From a bacterium (GTDB lineage: Bacteria; Pseudomonadota; Alphaproteobacteria; Rhizobiales; Xanthobacteraceae): DNA of 6,529 nt. The position numbers were made by a program, and so were the translations under genes. The notes below the pieces were generated by a model. That model was not told the origin of the DNA. It did not search any database and saw nothing but the letters and a program-made list of their open reading frames with translations. The stretch covers positions 1 to 6,529 of the forward strand of contig JAQSDT010000136.1 of the NCBI GenBank assembly GCA_029946075.1, given 5' to 3'. This document shows positions 6,284 to 6,529 of this stretch, in pieces; positions within the stretch are counted from its first letter, which is position 1, and every line of letters begins with the position of its first letter.

Positions 6284-6463
6284 ATGAAGCGCGTGGCGAC
6301 CTGGATATTCTACGGCATCGGCGCGGTCGCGATCGGCTATCTCGCGCTGTATGCCTATGCCGTCTTCACCGGGCGCGACCTGCAGCCTGGCGACCCCATT
6401 CACATCTTCCGCAAGCCCGACGCGCCGAGCTATTCCGCTTTCTCAACGTCATTGCGAGCGTAG
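6284..6463 (+). CDS. Small single-span membrane protein, 59 residues
   Basis: The frame from ATG at 6284 to TAG at 6461-6463 encodes MKRVATWIFYGIGAVAIGYL, then a hydrophobic segment to about residue 28 and a short polar tail (TGRDLQPGDPIHIFRKPDAP). One transmembrane helix (about 7-28) with a basic N-terminus is clear, so it is probably anchored in the inner membrane. Codon choice is typical of the neighbouring genes. An in-frame stop at 6251-6253 and no alternative start codon in between make 6284 the only start, though the ribosome site is weak. It lies 60 bases after the monooxygenase stop on the same strand and could share its transcript. The last five codons (TSLRA) and the stop fall inside the dispersed repeat starting at 6447, so the original C-terminus may have been replaced. 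The function is unknown. Confidence 0.6.
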   Translation: MKRVATWIFYGIGAVAIGYLALYAYAVFTGRDLQPGDPIHIFRKPDAPSYSAFSTSLRA

Positions 6464-6529
6464 CGAAGCAATCCATGCCGCGGCGTAACGGACGGAATGG
6501 ATTGCTTCGTCGCTATCGCTCCCTTGCGC
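6447..6529. repeat. Large palindromic dispersed repeat, cut by the window end
   Basis: The pattern CGTCATTGCGAGCG followed by GAAGCAATCCA, and its inverse GGATTGCTTCG, is recognised from memory as an abundant intergenic palindrome in Bradyrhizobium and relatives. The perfect arms are 13 bases (6464-6476 with 6497-6509) with a 20-base loop, and imperfect pairing continues outward (GCTATCGCTCCCTTGCGC against the GCGAGCGTAGC side). The right end would continue past 6529. The left arm contains the stop codon of the 59-residue gene. Confidence 0.78.

Overview
The window is high-GC chromosomal DNA. The protein set (DUF4112, DUF3309, an MsrA/MsrB pair, a RecD-like helicase, a luciferase-like flavin monooxygenase) fits Bradyrhizobium or a close relative in the Nitrobacteraceae (Rhodopseudomonas, Afipia). 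So do several short dispersed repeats that I recognise from memory as typical of those genomes. The genus assignment is inference, because no rRNA or marker gene is present.

Layout. Positions 1-300 hold a long intergenic repeat without a credible gene. A DUF4112 membrane-associated protein follows on the plus strand (394-927) and ends directly at a second, small palindromic repeat. From there to 4831 every credible gene lies on the minus strand. Read in transcription order from the right, these are: a Dda/RecD-like SF1 helicase (4831-3716); a REP-like hairpin; the msrA-msrB operon (3482-2343), closed by a strong intrinsic terminator; an exported 124-residue protein of unknown function (2220-1846); a 54-residue DUF3309 protein (1731-1567); and a 94-residue unknown protein (1343-1059) with its own strong terminator. 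Divergent from the helicase, a 402-residue luciferase-like monooxygenase runs on the plus strand (5015-6223). It is followed by a 59-residue membrane protein (6284-6463) whose last codons and stop lie inside a fourth repeat, which runs off the window end.

How the genes work together. The only clear functional unit is msrA-msrB, which repairs the S- and R-epimers of methionine sulfoxide. MsrA carries a Sec-type signal peptide and has a single cysteine in the mature protein. MsrB has no signal peptide and keeps its zinc, resolving and catalytic cysteines. The operon therefore appears to serve two compartments with two recycling chemistries. The other genes look like independent single-gene units separated by hairpins or repeats.

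I see no tRNA, rRNA, CRISPR array, transposase, integrase or toxin-antitoxin pair, and no convincing new defence or mobile system. The points most worth checking are the compartment split and one-Cys chemistry of the Msr pair, the gene end built from a repeat, and the unknown small proteins.
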